Shown in pieces: positions 12,996-24,549 of a stretch of 64,000 nucleotides of DNA. Every line of letters begins with the position of its first letter. Within the stretch, counting starts at the first letter, position 1. Position numbers and translations under genes: made by a program. This DNA comes from Diatrype stigma. Its lineage: Eukaryota > Ascomycota > Sordariomycetes > Xylariales > Diatrypaceae. The notes under the pieces were generated by a model. It searched no databases and was not told the origin of the DNA. It saw only the letters and a program-made list of their open reading frames with translations. The DNA is taken from the NCBI GenBank assembly GCA_022225965.2, contig JAKJXP020000006.1, forward strand, positions 620,001 through 684,000, in the 5' to 3' direction.

Positions 12996-15337
12996 TTCGC
13001 TGTGTGGATGACCACGGTCGCGGAGTGGTAATGGCATGGTCAAGTACTGATGGTTTGGCAACCATGACAAGCCAGAAACTTAGACGACGGTTGGTGGCGA
13101 AGGGGGATACTGGCGGTGGGAGGAAGTACGAGCGATGGTACTGATGGTGAAGAAACACCTACTGTGACAGTGCTGGTGATGAGAAGGATATTTCTGAAGC
13201 TTGAGGTTGATAGTTATTGCATAGTGTTGATCAGATCATCAACCATCCAAGGATAGGGATTCTCTGGATACTCGCCTTCCAACAGAGAAATAGAAAGGAC
13301 GAGGAAGAGAGAGGGACACGACACCACCGGCAAGAAGAGGAGAGGATGGAGGCCATGTACAACTGATGAGGAGTGGGTTGGGGAAATTTCTGTAGCCTTC
13401 AGCAAAGTAGAAGCTTACACAGTAGTAACATGTCCCATCAAGGTAGGAGGAAACCCATAGGTAACCCTATGCTCGCATATGGGGTATGATGTCGTTTTGT
13501 GTAGTACCCAGATAGGAACAGAAGTATCTGGACTTTGACGGAAGTATGGCTTGGGTATGGCTTGGAGGAGGTATCGGAATAATCTGTAGTACTGCAGGTC
13601 ATGTATGGTATGCCAGAAGTACTTTGACAGGCAGGAGGAGTATGGGGTATGATGTCGCCTTGTGCGTTACGCGGGCAGGAAAAGAAGTATCTGGACCCTC
13701 GTTCAGGTGTGGCATTGGTACGTTATGGGAAGATGAGTTGCTATAGCAGGTTCCGGAACAAACCTGAGAGGCTCTTGGTTACGTTTGGTAATCCAGAAGG
13801 ACTTGCTAGGCGGGAGCATAGGGTATGATGTCGCTTTTTACGTTGCGGGAACAGGAACAGAAGTGTCTGGATTATGGGACAGGTGTGGCATTGGTATGTT
13901 TGGGAGACGGCATCGCCATGGGAACCTCTTAACACCAACGGGATTCCATTCACGTTCCGGAACAGTCCGAGATGCCGTAGATTGTATACAGCACGTCAGA
14001 ATTGATGCCTTGATAGGCGGGAGCATGGGCCGCACGTCCTAATATCCCAAGGAAGCTAGCTACCTTAGTTAGAAGGGTGTCTACACGGGGCGGGAGCACG
14101 GGGGTACATTATGTTGGAAGCCATCGTGACTAGGAAGAGCGTTTATATCAGGCGGGAGCACGCAAGTATGTCGTAAAATGGCAGGAAGTTACTATGACGA
14201 GAAAGTCATCTACTTAAGGCTAGAGCATAGGGGCAACTTGCAATATGTCTAGAGGCTACCGTGGTTGGAAAAGGCTGCTACATGAGAGTTACGAGATGAT
14301 GAAATATTCAAGGCAATTGCCAATGTTCAGGATGGGGCAGTCGGCGACTATGTGCTAGTTTTGATAACCATGTGAATGCTGGTGATGACTTAGAGCGGCG
14401 ACTATAAAGCCGTCGTCGATGAGTGTATGAATGGGTTCATAACTGATCGATGGGTAATGAACTACCTATGAAGGTACTATTAAATACTGCCCGAGACCTA
14501 CCAGTAACACTCAACGGACGTGAATGACCCAGCTGCTATGAGTATGGTTGTGGTTGCTGTCTTATAGGGTATAAGACTGGTCAAGGACTGCAATGTTAAA
14601 CATCTAACTATGGAGTTTGGGAAAAGGAGGTCACCAAAAGGGGTATATAAGTCATCAAGGTACGAGTAAAGAATGATGAAGGGTGGTGCAGAAGCATGAT
14701 GAGCGATGAGAATGTAACACCATTTCATATGTTATGAAAGACAGGTCATCATGAGAATTCGATGTGATCTTCAATAGGACCTAGGAACTGGCATAACCCA
14801 AGAGATAAGCATATAAGTCTTTCATCACAACTGCAATCACCAACAAGATAACAATAATTTTTCTCTTTCTTCTGGACGAACAAGCACTATTTGCCATGGC
14901 TCTCTACTGGGTATTAACTATTACTACAAGGTGTCCCATCCACGAGGGATAATATTCAGACACCCGCGTTCGTGGTCATCTTGACACTGACGTCCTCCTT
15001 TTCTTACATCGCATGCTTGTTTCCAACCCTCCCTCCCCTGAGCAGTATCACGTGCCCATGACAAAAGTACAAGGGAAAACCCCGTCGTAGCGGTGGCGTT
15101 CCTACATGCTACGATTCCCCATCCACCCGTTGTATACATTGATATGTACGAAAACTTTCTTTTCCCCAAATATATATGCGGTAGCTCGTAAGGATCGTAA
15201 GAATTTTAGATGTTGTGATGGCCCGCCAGCGAGTGGGGGACCCGTCTGATAGTGCTCTTGCCCGCCTACTGGGGAACAGACAAAGAGCAAACAAAACGAA
15301 ACTAGGAAGGCAGTGGGCACAGCTGCTGCTTGCTTGC
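12996..15337. other. Intergenic with decayed tandem repeats
   Basis: Apart from the repeat block at 13481-14285, no supported gene. Short frames across the repeats are products of the repeated sequence. Confidence 0.6.
13481..14285. repeat. Diverged tandem repeat block
   Basis: Two nested patterns. A unit containing GGGTATGATGTCG followed by GGAACAGAAGTATCTGGA occurs at about 13481, 13644 and 13820 (spacing 163 and 176). A core AGGCGGGAGCAy occurs at 13808, 14015, 14088, 14150 and, changed, at 14217; the last units are about 62-73 bp long. Many differences are C/T or G/A transitions. Confidence 0.75.
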
Positions 15338-17344
15338 TTACAAGGCAACAACAGCCATGGCAACAGCACCGAGGAAGCCAATGCCAGCGCCAATGCGAGC
15401 AGCACCAGCGGTGACGATCGAGGGCGTGGAAGTGGGGTAGACGCTTCCGGTGCCGGCGATCGGGGCCGGGGTGGTCAGGGTGGTGAACACTCCGGTGGGG
15501 TAGGGCGCCGTCTCGGCAGCCGTGGTGGAGGGGGCAACGGCCGCCGGGGTGGTGCCGACGGCGACGGGCGCGGTGGTGGGGCCCGGGACGAAGACGACCG
15601 AGGTGGAGCCGGCGCTGTTGCTGACGGTGGTGAAGCCGACGTCGGGAACGGACACCTGCGTGCTAATGGTGACGGTGCTGCTGGAGGACTCGCCGGCGCT
15701 GCCCGTGCAGGGCACGACGGTCGTCGCCACCACCTCAATCGTCGTGTAGACGGCCGTGGGCGGCGCGGTGGCGGTCGCCGTCAGGATCGTGGTGATGGTG
15801 GCCGGGTAGGTCACGATGCCGGGGTTCTGGCTGGCGTGGGGCGCGCAGATGCCCTGGAAGTAGCTGATGGCCTCGGAGATGTCCTCGTCGGACTCGCCGT
15901 GCGAGTACAGGCAGTCGAAGACGTTGTCGACGAAGGTGCTGTCCGGGCAGTAGCAGGCCGAGTCCGTGTTGTCCGTGCAGCCGATGGTGCTGAGCCAGGT
16001 GTTCAGGCACGAAGGGACGACGCCGGGGCAGGGCAGCGTCTCGATCGGGGTTGCCGGCGAGGTGGAGGAGCCGGCCGCGGTGGAAGAAGACGCGGCCTCG
16101 GTGGCGCTGGTGGCGCTGGTGGAAGGAACCGCAGTGGACTCGGTGGTAGCGGGCAGCCCGGTGGTGGAGTAGCTGGAGGGCACTGAGGCGGGGGAAGACA
16201 CGCTGGTGATGGTCTCGGTGACGGGGCAGACAGTGGTGGAGATGGCAATGACGGAAGTCACGGTGGCGGTGTTGTTCGCGTTTCCAGGGCAGTTCGTGAC
16301 AGAAGGACCGCAGCTCGTGATGACGGAGGTCATGGTGGAGAAGACGGTGCTGGTGGTGATGTAGCTGGTGACCGAAGTGAAGGTCGTGGCCTCGGTGGCA
16401 ACTGAGGTGCTGGCAGACTCGATGGCCGACGTGGTGGACTCAACAGCAGAGGTGGTGCTTTCAATTCCAGAGGACGTAGCCTCAGTAGCGGAAGAAGCGG
16501 ACTCGATAGCAGAAGAGACAGTCTCAACGACGGAAGAGGTCGTCTCACTGGCAGGCGGGGTGATGGCGGGGTATCCAGGGGTCGTTCCGGAAGAGCTGGG
16601 TGTCTCAACAGCGGTAGTGCTGCTCTCGACCGCAGTACTGCTGGAAGCAGCGGCGCTCGAGGTGGTGATCACCACGGCGCTGCTGGTCGTGGAGACGGGA
16701 GGGGTGCCAGCAGGGTAAGAAGCCGTAGCCGTGGACGTGGCACGCGTGGCAGTGCTGGAAGCGGACCCGCAATCGAAAACGATTGAGGGGATAGCGAAGT
16801 CGCAGCCGCTCTTCGACGGCGCGGCGGGCTGTTCGGGGAAGACGATGGTGACATCGGTGGCACCGCCGCACTGGGAGTTCTTCACCGTGGTGCCGTCCTT
16901 GCTGCAGGCGGATCGGTGCTTGCAGCTGGAGCCGTCGGGCATGGTGTAGTGGAACTCGAGGTCGCAGTCGAACTCGGGGTGGACCTGGAACTCCTTGATG
17001 GAGGTGTCCTTGGCGCCCTTGCTCTTGTCGCAGCTGATGTTGGGGCTGGTCGACTTGTCCGTGGTGGCCTTGCCGACGATGCACTTGTTCTGGAAGGTCC
17101 GCTCCGAGAGCGTGTCACGCTTGGTGAACTTGTCCTCGCAGGTGAACCCGCTCCACTTGAAGCCCTTGTACGAGTCGAAAGAGCCCGTGACCAGATCGCT
17201 CCAGTCGAAGCCGCTCTTCCAGTCATCCAGACAGAAGCTGTCCGAGTTGCCCGGGGTGGAGAACTTGGGAGCGTTGAGGAAGCCGGTGGCTGTGGCCTGG
17301 CTGAGACCAGCAGCCATGGCGAGGAGGGTTGCGGTGTTCTTCAT
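15338..17344 (-). CDS. Secreted CFEM-domain, GPI-anchor-type cell-wall protein
   Basis: 668 residues in one exon. Residues 1-19 form a signal peptide (MKNTATLLAMAAGLSQATA). Residues 20-195 are a Cys-containing domain I do not recognise. Then come long Ser/Thr/Ala-rich stretches, the usual O-glycosylated stalk. Residues about 437-500 are a CFEM domain: LPC, PSC, IGC, SACYC, FDC, GIC, with an Asp between the third and fourth Cys where haem-binding CFEM proteins carry their iron ligand. After another Ser/Thr stalk the chain ends in a hydrophobic tail (IGAGIGFLGAVAMAVVAL) typical of GPI-anchor addition. CFEM proteins act in haem uptake, adhesion or host interaction; which applies here cannot be told. 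Only seven CFEM cysteines are present, the seventh of the usual eight being replaced (YSH). A TATA box lies about 50 bp upstream. Confidence 0.9.
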   Translation of the reverse strand: MKNTATLLAMAAGLSQATATGFLNAPKFSTPGNSDSFCLDDWKSGFDWSDLVTGSFDSYKGFKWSGFTCEDKFTKRDTLSERTFQNKCIVGKATTDKSTSPNISCDKSKGAKDTSIKEFQVHPEFDCDLEFHYTMPDGSSCKHRSACSKDGTTVKNSQCGGATDVTIVFPEQPAAPSKSGCDFAIPSIVFDCGSASSTATRATSTATASYPAGTPPVSTTSSAVVITTSSAAASSSTAVESSTTAVETPSSSGTTPGYPAITPPASETTSSVVETVSSAIESASSATEATSSGIESTTSAVESTTSAIESASTSVATEATTFTSVTSYITTSTVFSTMTSVITSCGPSVTNCPGNANNTATVTSVIAISTTVCPVTETITSVSSPASVPSSYSTTGLPATTESTAVPSTSATSATEAASSSTAAGSSTSPATPIETLPCPGVVPSCLNTWLSTIGCTDNTDSACYCPDSTFVDNVFDCLYSHGESDEDISEAISYFQGICAPHASQNPGIVTYPATITTILTATATAPPTAVYTTIEVVATTVVPCTGSAGESSSSTVTISTQVSVPDVGFTTVSNSAGSTSVVFVPGPTTAPVAVGTTPAAVAPSTTAAETAPYPTGVFTTLTTPAPIAGTGSVYPTSTPSIVTAGAARIGAGIGFLGAVAMAVVAL

Positions 17345-17393
17345 TGTAGTTGTATTCTTCTTCTTCTTTTCTCCTTCAGTATGGGAAAGTGGG

Positions 17394-17401
17394 TATATAT
17401 A
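17394..17401 (-). promoter_or_regulatory. TATA box of the CFEM gene
   Basis: TATATATA lies 50 bp upstream of the CFEM ATG on the minus strand, followed by an AG-rich leader. The position suits a fungal TATA element. Confidence 0.6.
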
Positions 17402-19339
17402 GCACTAGGAGTAGTGACTGTAGATATATAGAAATTAACGATTCAGATAATATCAAAGAACGAATCGGATAGGAGCAAGTATAACGAGTGAACTTGACTT
17501 CCCAAAATAGAACGATAGTTGATAGTGCCCGTAGAGGGAGGAGAAAAGACTTGGTGTGAGAGGATAAGAAAGGAAAACATGATGGCTACTCTGGGAGGCC
17601 AACATATATATAACTTGCTACGGAGAATAGACATGCATACAGAACCTCAGATCGGGAGGAGGGGTCTCCTCCGGCAGGCCTGGTCGGCCGACCAGGATCT
17701 GGTCTTGTTTCTCCTTTCGAAACCTCAAGACTGCCCCCATGCTAGCTTTACCTGACCTTGCCCGTGGTTCCAGGCTAAGCTGTCCTAGGCTTTTCACACT
17801 TAGTTCTTTATATGCAAGCGTAATCGAAACTGGTCGAAGACCATGGCTACCACTCTACAGCTACATTTTGGCAGGGGTTTCTATATGGGATGGTGGCTTT
17901 CGCGAAAGAGGAGCAAGGCCGAGATGCGACAAGGGGGGGTGGGCGCGGGCGTCCAGGGTTGCCCACTCAGGTTGAAGACCCCCACCCCCATCAGTGCAAG
18001 TACTGACGCCTCACAAACAGCGCGCGGCTACATTTCGACCAGGGATACCGTCCGATGCTAGTCTATGTAAATCCGGCGGCAGCCGAGGAACAACATGGAC
18101 TTAACCTATTGCAGTACAATATGGGAGTGATATACTACGCAGCTGGTGATCATTTTACATAGTAGTGCGATTCGGTAAAGATTAGGATGATATTCTCCGA
18201 TGATAGAATCTCGACTGTAGAGAAAGGGTAATTTTTGGAATTAGGATCAAACTCGTCATACACAGTAAGCTGCCACTTGATTGAATCCTCTCTGACCCAG
18301 AGAAATACGAACATGACTATTCAGAGGATGGCGGACGAGCACAGCTGTTGGATACAGAGGGTGACAACGGTGCAACCCCAAGCTAACCATCACCAGCGTC
18401 TTCCCTCATGCAACACAAAAATTTTGGTGCCTCGAGCACTTTACATGGAGAGAGCCAGAAGCCATCGCGGTTCCCCTGAAACGAGCACAGCCACGCTGCT
18501 CGGGATGCTATGCAGGTACAGACGCATCGGCAGTTCGCGTCAGTTCGTTGGCCGACAAGGTCACCACGGCTCGATCCAGGGGTTGCAGTGGTTGGTTCTA
18601 TAAGTCCGGAAACTGACTAACACATTACTGCATGCGGCACCTTTGCCAGTTAGCTCAGGTACAAGTTATAGGTAGTCACCGGAAGCTATATAAGCAGAAA
18701 AGGTTAGCCTATCGCATGCATGCACATGATGCACACCATAGACTAAAGGATCTCTACTCGATCAAGATCTTGTCAAGGTAACAACTTATTAGTGAGTCGG
18801 TTATGAGATCATGTTTGGTTGATAAATGTCCGCGATGCTCTTTGGCTCCGGGGGCTGAGTCCCAGAAAAGCCTGGCCTTGCCTACTATCACAACTAGCAT
18901 CATTGCTACCAATACTGCAATGCTTCACCCGGGTATTACTCCATGCATAGTAGTAAGTATAGTTGACGGATTAGCGGCATCCGGCTGTCGGCCGAAGTGA
19001 AGTCTTCCCACCGTCTACAGCTAATTGCTACATAGTACGTAAATAAGCGAGTGACAGGTGCACTAACGCCACAGCAACTTACGATGCCCACACTATCTCG
19101 GAGATATATGCACGTTTTCATCCCGACTAGTTATTGGGTCTTCTTTATCCCTTCTTTATTGGTATGCTTTATTATTCTGGAGTTGACGGACGACATCTCA
19201 GTACTACATATGTATGTGTTGACTTCTCTCTCAACCGAGGAGGGGCCAATTAATCTCTATCGACGATTCGGGCTTCAGGGGGCTCTTTCTGGTTTGGTGC
19301 CCATCATACCCGCATGAGCAGGCATCGCGATTGGCGGAA

Positions 19340-19460
19340 TACCACGATACAAGCTTTGAACCTGGATCTCAGGGGTTAGGGCCCACACCCCGTCTAATGG
19401 TAAGGGCCCCTGAAAGTAGCCCCCATGTGCTATCCCACCTGAGCTATCGAGTTGGTGGGA
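19340..19460 (-). other. tRNA-like element with A-box and B-box matches
   Basis: On the minus strand TAGCTCAGGTGGGATA (19446-19431) fits an A box, and AGGTTCAAAGC (19363-19353) resembles a B box about 70 bp downstream. Between them TCAGGGGCCC can pair with GGGCCCTAACCCCTGA. No acceptor stem can be drawn, so this is at best a decayed tRNA or tRNA-derived element. Confidence 0.3.
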
Positions 19461-21556
19461 TATATCCCCTATTTGGCGCCGTGTTTCATGTTCCGCCTAC
19501 ATAGGAATCACTCTGATCAGTAGCCATGCGCTTACCCAATTGGCGCGAAGCTAGACCTGTCATCTGTGAAGCCATCGGTGTTCCTCTCCGGCCGATAGCC
19601 TGCCGGCCTCTCTGTCTACCTGGTCGCGGATCAAAAACATCAGCCCATTGTAGTTGGACACTTAACTTAGCTGCATATTCATCCTCCATATTCAGGTGAG
19701 AGGGAGAATACGAGCCGCACTGACTGAGAACCTTTCTGGAATGCAACGCCACTGCTTCATGAAGCGGGCGGCTTGATCTTGCCATAAGCCATCCATCACG
19801 TAGGTGAAGTCCGTTTCGAAGAAAGGCATAAACCTGCCGTCCCATTGAAACGACCAAAGCTAAGCCTACAAAGATGCTCAAAGGAAATTCGTAGATTGAT
19901 CAAGCCTTAGACAGGCGCTTTTACATGGGTATATTGATACCACGATGGCTCGTCAGCAAATGTCCACATTCTTCCGTTTCCTGATGACCCCCAAGAACTA
20001 CCTATTGACTCAATGAGTTGATAGATGGTAGAGGCTTCAGGACAAGAACCTCAAGCCATTACAACATTATGTTGAAGGCCATAAACATGTCGATATATAC
20101 GTGGAATGCATCGTCGACCAGGGACCACTTAACGTTGTCTAGACCTCCGGATCGACAGGAACCATCTCCATCCTTCCGCCTTGGGGGTTTGGCTCGTGCT
20201 CAACGCCCAGCAGCCCCCAACTATGTATGTACATAAGCGAATGGTACGCGCGAAATGGTTATCAGACACATACTTAAATGGACAGTAAGGGAGTCGTTTG
20301 CGTTAGACACAAAGACACGGCACTAAGCGACAGTGTTGTTGCTATTGGTTCCTCATTGTCATACCTACTTTCTTTCATAATTCGACATGAAGATGCAGTG
20401 GAGATGGCGATGGCAACATTGTGCTGATCAAAAGAGATCTCAAAAAAGGTTATCTAGATCTTTCAGATGATGCTGCAGCACTTACCTAAATCGGGTACTT
20501 CGTACTGTACATATTTCCTCTTCGAGACCAATGGCCCCCAAAGCGTGGAGCCGCCAGGGAGAATCCCAGGGTCGCATCACGACCCCTGGACTAGGCCCTT
20601 TTGGAGTTCATCACTCGACTTGGGCTGGGCTTGGCTGGATTAACCTGTTTCCACTTATGTGCTTCGCCACGATGTCCAGGATGTTATACCCCGACCCAAA
20701 ACCTTATCCAAACCATCGCTTTGACGCCGACGGGCCTGAAGAAAGAAAAGAAAGGCTTTTGAAAAACCAGGTAGGTGTGCACCCAGTCAACCCCATAGTG
20801 CCCGATACAGCGCAGCCGACCTCGCTCTGGGGTGGGCTGATGAAGATGCCGCCCGCCTGGCTGGCCTTGATCACCCAGTACCTACCTAGCTCCGGTCTCC
20901 CGGGTCAGCCATGATGGTCCACAGCGGCTATTCCGCTCACGGGTCTGGGGAACAATGTTTCACCATCGGGATCATGAAGATGCGGCTTCGATCCACTACA
21001 CTTCGACAATACGAAGTATCCGACGGCTCTGGGCCCCCGGGGGAGGTCAAGGGGTTTACGTTGTAGTATAGTTATACTCAGCCAGCCAAACTAGAACCTA
21101 AGGTCAAGTTTCAGAGATTTCCTATTCACTCATCTTGGCCAGCAGGACTACTCAGAGCTGTAAAGACCCAGGGCGTCTTCCCATGCGGAAATTGCATAGT
21201 CGGGTTCGGTAATGTCGTGAATAAAGGATTCACGTTGACTGGTATCATGTGCAAGAGCACGGCCTGCGTATCTTACTACAGAACCAGGTCTTACTACTTA
21301 TATTCTTCGGCACCGAATCGAACGAAGTTCCCGTATTAGCTATCCAAAAATAGGCGACTTAGCTTACTTGCTTTTTGCTGTTCCAGAAAACCACCGGGTT
21401 TCTACCCGTCGAGCAGGTCAACGTGCAGTTTTAGAAGTAACATCAAGTTGTACGCCATCACCTACGGGCTGATATATACATAAAGGGGCATGAGTCAGCC
21501 TGGGAGGGGAGAGGTGTGCTAGGGGTTAATCCTGATTCTCGATGTCTCCCCTACTC

Positions 21557-21598
21557 GAGCACAACTGATTGCAGTTGATTACCTCAAAGGTTGTGCTC
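21557..21598. repeat. 9-bp inverted repeat
   Basis: GAGCACAAC at 21557-21565 is complementary to GTTGTGCTC at 21590-21598; a smaller AACTG/CAGTT pair lies inside. Confidence 0.6.
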
Positions 21599-22433
21599 AT
21601 AGTGCTGTATAATGCAGTCAAAGGGCAGCTCGATAAGTTCTCGACATGCTAGTTGTATTCCTTCAAGGCCAATATCAAATAGTCACTCTCAAGGTGCCGG
21701 TCTCGCACTCAACCCTATCAGCCCCGAGCGAGGTGTAGTTCTCCTCGGACATCTTGGTATCAGCGAAGAAACTCGGCAGCAAGTGGCAGCGATGGAAGTC
21801 TTTCTCCCAGAACTATTAAGCTGGCTACAGTGAAGATGCTGTGTAATATCTTGTCCAACGAGTGAGTAATTAGGGGGGTTGGGAGGCTTCGTTTTATTGC
21901 TTACTCACCTCCATTCAGATGTATCGTGGTACGCTTTCCCCCATGAACTTCTCGTTTGTATAGACACCATGTGATCTCGCAAGCATCATCGTCGGCAGTT
22001 CCCAGTAACACGCCCTATCAGGCAGCGGGGGCGTCTTTCCTATAGTCAACTTGCCGTCGCCTTCGCCTTCGCCGTCCTCTCCGCACTAGGCGTTTTCACC
22101 CCGAGATATTCATTCAGCACGTCTTCATCCACAGGAAGAATACGGGCGGCTACGGCTGCTACTACCGCTACTACTACTGCTCATACATATCACAAGCCGA
22201 TTTCCTGATCGTCAACAAACCCACTGCTTTATCAACCGTCTTTTGTCTTTTTCCCTCGACGAAATGGTATTCCAACTATTCCAGCTATGCAGAGTACATC
22301 TGAGCAGTACATAAATCGACAGACGCCCACCTGCCTGTCCAACACGCTGCTCCATCCCACAACTCCCGCTAAGAACATCCATCGCCTGTCTAGCCTAGCC
22401 GAATTATGATTAGAGCCTTACGTCCAATTATCA

Positions 22434-24549
22434 TCATCCACCAGCCTGCATCCTCCTCAACCTCTCCTCCGCCGCCCTCGCCCTGCGCTCCCGGTCCAGC
22501 TTCATCCGCTGCTCGGGCGTGAGGCCCCGCGCCTCCTCCTCGCGCTTCTCCTGCGCCGACTTCGGGACGCCTTCCACGAGCCCCCTTCCCCGGCCCCGCC
22601 CCTGCCCGTGGGCGTCGGGGACCTTGGGGCCCTGGGACTGGAGCCTCAGCTCCTCGGCCCGGCGGCGCTCGGCCTCCTTCTTCTCTTCCTCCTCCTTCTC
22701 GCGCGCGTCGCGCTTCTCGGCCTCGGCGCGCGCCAGCGGCGGCGGCACGCGGGCGGCGTCCCAGTCCCAGCGGGTCTCGCCGAGCTCGGCGCGCGCGACC
22801 CGGAAGGCGTCCCGGGTGGCGCGGTCGCCGGCCAGCTCGAAGGCCGTCTTGCCCTCGCCGTTCGGGAGCGTCGGGTCGGCGCCGCCTTTCGCCAGGAGGC
22901 CGGCCACGAGGGCGGCGGAGTTCTGGTTGGCGGACAGGTGCAGGGGGGTGGGCGAGTGGTGGTTCTGCTGCGTGTCGGCGGGGTGGAAGCGGAAGTCGGC
23001 GGGGAGGTCGTTGGTCTTGAGGTAGGAGAGCATGGCGGGCAGCTTCGAGCGTCGGATGAACGCTTGGAGCTGCGACGTGTGCAGCAATGCTGTCTCTTCT
23101 TCCTCGGACAGCTTTGGTGGCGCTGGCTTGGCTGGTTTGGGGGCTGTCTTTGCAGATGTTTCTTGCTGTGGCTTGTCTGCCACGGCTGGGTTGATTTCCT
23201 GGACCTTTAATCGGGTCAACTCGATAAATGATCTCATCAGCTCATTCTGGGTGGCTCTGCGGGTACTGAACGGAAAGCCCCTTATCCGTGGATCGTTTGA
23301 CTGCAACACTTGATCCTCGTAGGGGCCGAATAAGGTCCTCCGGTTTGTGACGCCTGTGGCGCGTATGAATAATAGTTCTGATGTGTCGAGCAGTGTCTTC
23401 CAGTCCTTCAATAATAGCCGAACCTCGTCCGTTAGGGCTTGCTCATTGTAGCGACGTATGCTTGAACCAGCCGAATGCGCATTGCCTTTGGCGTTGTCGT
23501 TGGCAGACTGCGAACCTCCCTGCTTCCGCCTTGTCGTATATCGATGGAAAGTCTTGTGTGCAAGTACAGTTGCTTCCCTATTAAGAGGTCCTGTAGTACC
23601 ATGTTTCGTTGATCGCGGGGCCAGTGATACCACCATAGCTGCGAAATGACCACCGCCAATCATGCATAGGAAAAAATGAGGTCCTTTGTGAAGAGCAGGC
23701 TGCAAGCTTCCATTTGAGCTTGCCTTTGGTGGTGGCAAGGGCTGTAACTGCTTTTTCCTAATCACCTCGACCAAGTCTACGTCGTTCTTTGTCTCTTCTG
23801 ACGAGAGGATTGTCCGGTATAGGCCAAAGTAGTGGTTGGGAGGTAGAAGGGGCGAGTTGAACCACAATAGAGGTGCCTTTCCACCCCCCTTCCGTTTCCT
23901 CTTCGAAAAACTGTCTTCTTCGTCTTCGTCGGCATTAGCCCCATTCCTCTTGTCTGCCAATGTTGCTTGTTTTTTTAGGAGCGTGGTAAGTGTGCTCTCT
24001 CTGCGCGACGTGTCGTCATTTTCGTCTTCCGATTCGGATGAGTCTGAGCCGGAAAGACTCTCGTCTAGATCTGTATCACCTGTTCAGTACCGGTCTCTGG
24101 ACCTCCCCTGATCTCTTCAATGATGCGATGGGTTGCGCACCTCCAATTAATTTCTCGAACTCGACGTCAGAGACTGGATTCCGGCCGCGAAGTTTCTGTT
24201 TGAGGTTGTAGTGATGGAAGTCGGACTTCAGGTGGCTCCTCTGCTCCGATATGTCTGAAAAGGAAAGGCTACACATGGAACAGGCTTGGACACCGACGAG
24301 GCTTCCGGGTGATGAGTCGCGCTGTATCTCGCTCGTTGGTTCTATGGGGGTTTCGGCGACTTCTGCGTCGGGCGCCTCGGCATCGTCTTTGAAGGTCAAG
24401 GTGTCCAAGACTTCGTGGGGTAAATCGTAGACTGCCCCGCGCTGTTAGCAAGATTTATTTACTCTTGAAGAGCAGCAGTGGTTAGCTTTACCGTAGAGCG
24501 GTCTCTTCAGCAGGTCTTCCGTTTTCTTGTCCATTGTCGGTGCTGCCAT
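22434..24549 (-). CDS. VMS1: Vms1/ANKZF1 family peptidyl-tRNA hydrolase of ribosome quality control
   Basis: Cuts stalled nascent chains from tRNA on 60S subunits and recruits Cdc48, opposing Rqc2 CAT-tailing, notably for mitochondrial proteins. Exons inferred at 24492-24549, 24141-24431 and 22434-24070, introns 60 and 70 bp, 661 residues. The joins give KRPLYVYDLPHEV and EFEKLIGDLDESLSGSDSS, patterns I know from fungal Vms1. Seen: C2H2 finger (C70, C73, H86, H92) of the Vms1/LYAR type; the VLRF1 release-factor-like domain with the catalytic loop GGSQ, Gln at about residue 304; ankyrin repeats (PTPLHLSANQNSAALVAGLL, then GEGKTAFELA); a charged helix; and a C-terminal VIM motif matching R-x5-AA-x2-R (RERRARAAEER) that binds Cdc48/p97. 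All functional parts are intact. The last ~600 nt are much richer in GC than the rest. A start at the second Met (24534) is possible. Confidence 0.93.

Larger units (their letters stand above)
17402..22433. other. 5-kb gene-poor interval
   Basis: No recognised protein. The longest frames (about 131 residues at 19486-19881, minus; 127 residues at 20531-20914, plus) lack family motifs and have ordinary intergenic composition; a lineage-specific gene cannot be excluded. A tRNA-like hairpin element lies at 19340-19460 and an inverted repeat at 21557-21598. Confidence 0.5.

Noticed and set aside
15215..16186. 323-codon plus-strand frame opposite the CFEM gene
   Set aside because: Gly/Arg-rich antisense translation of the Ser/Thr repeats, with no domain.
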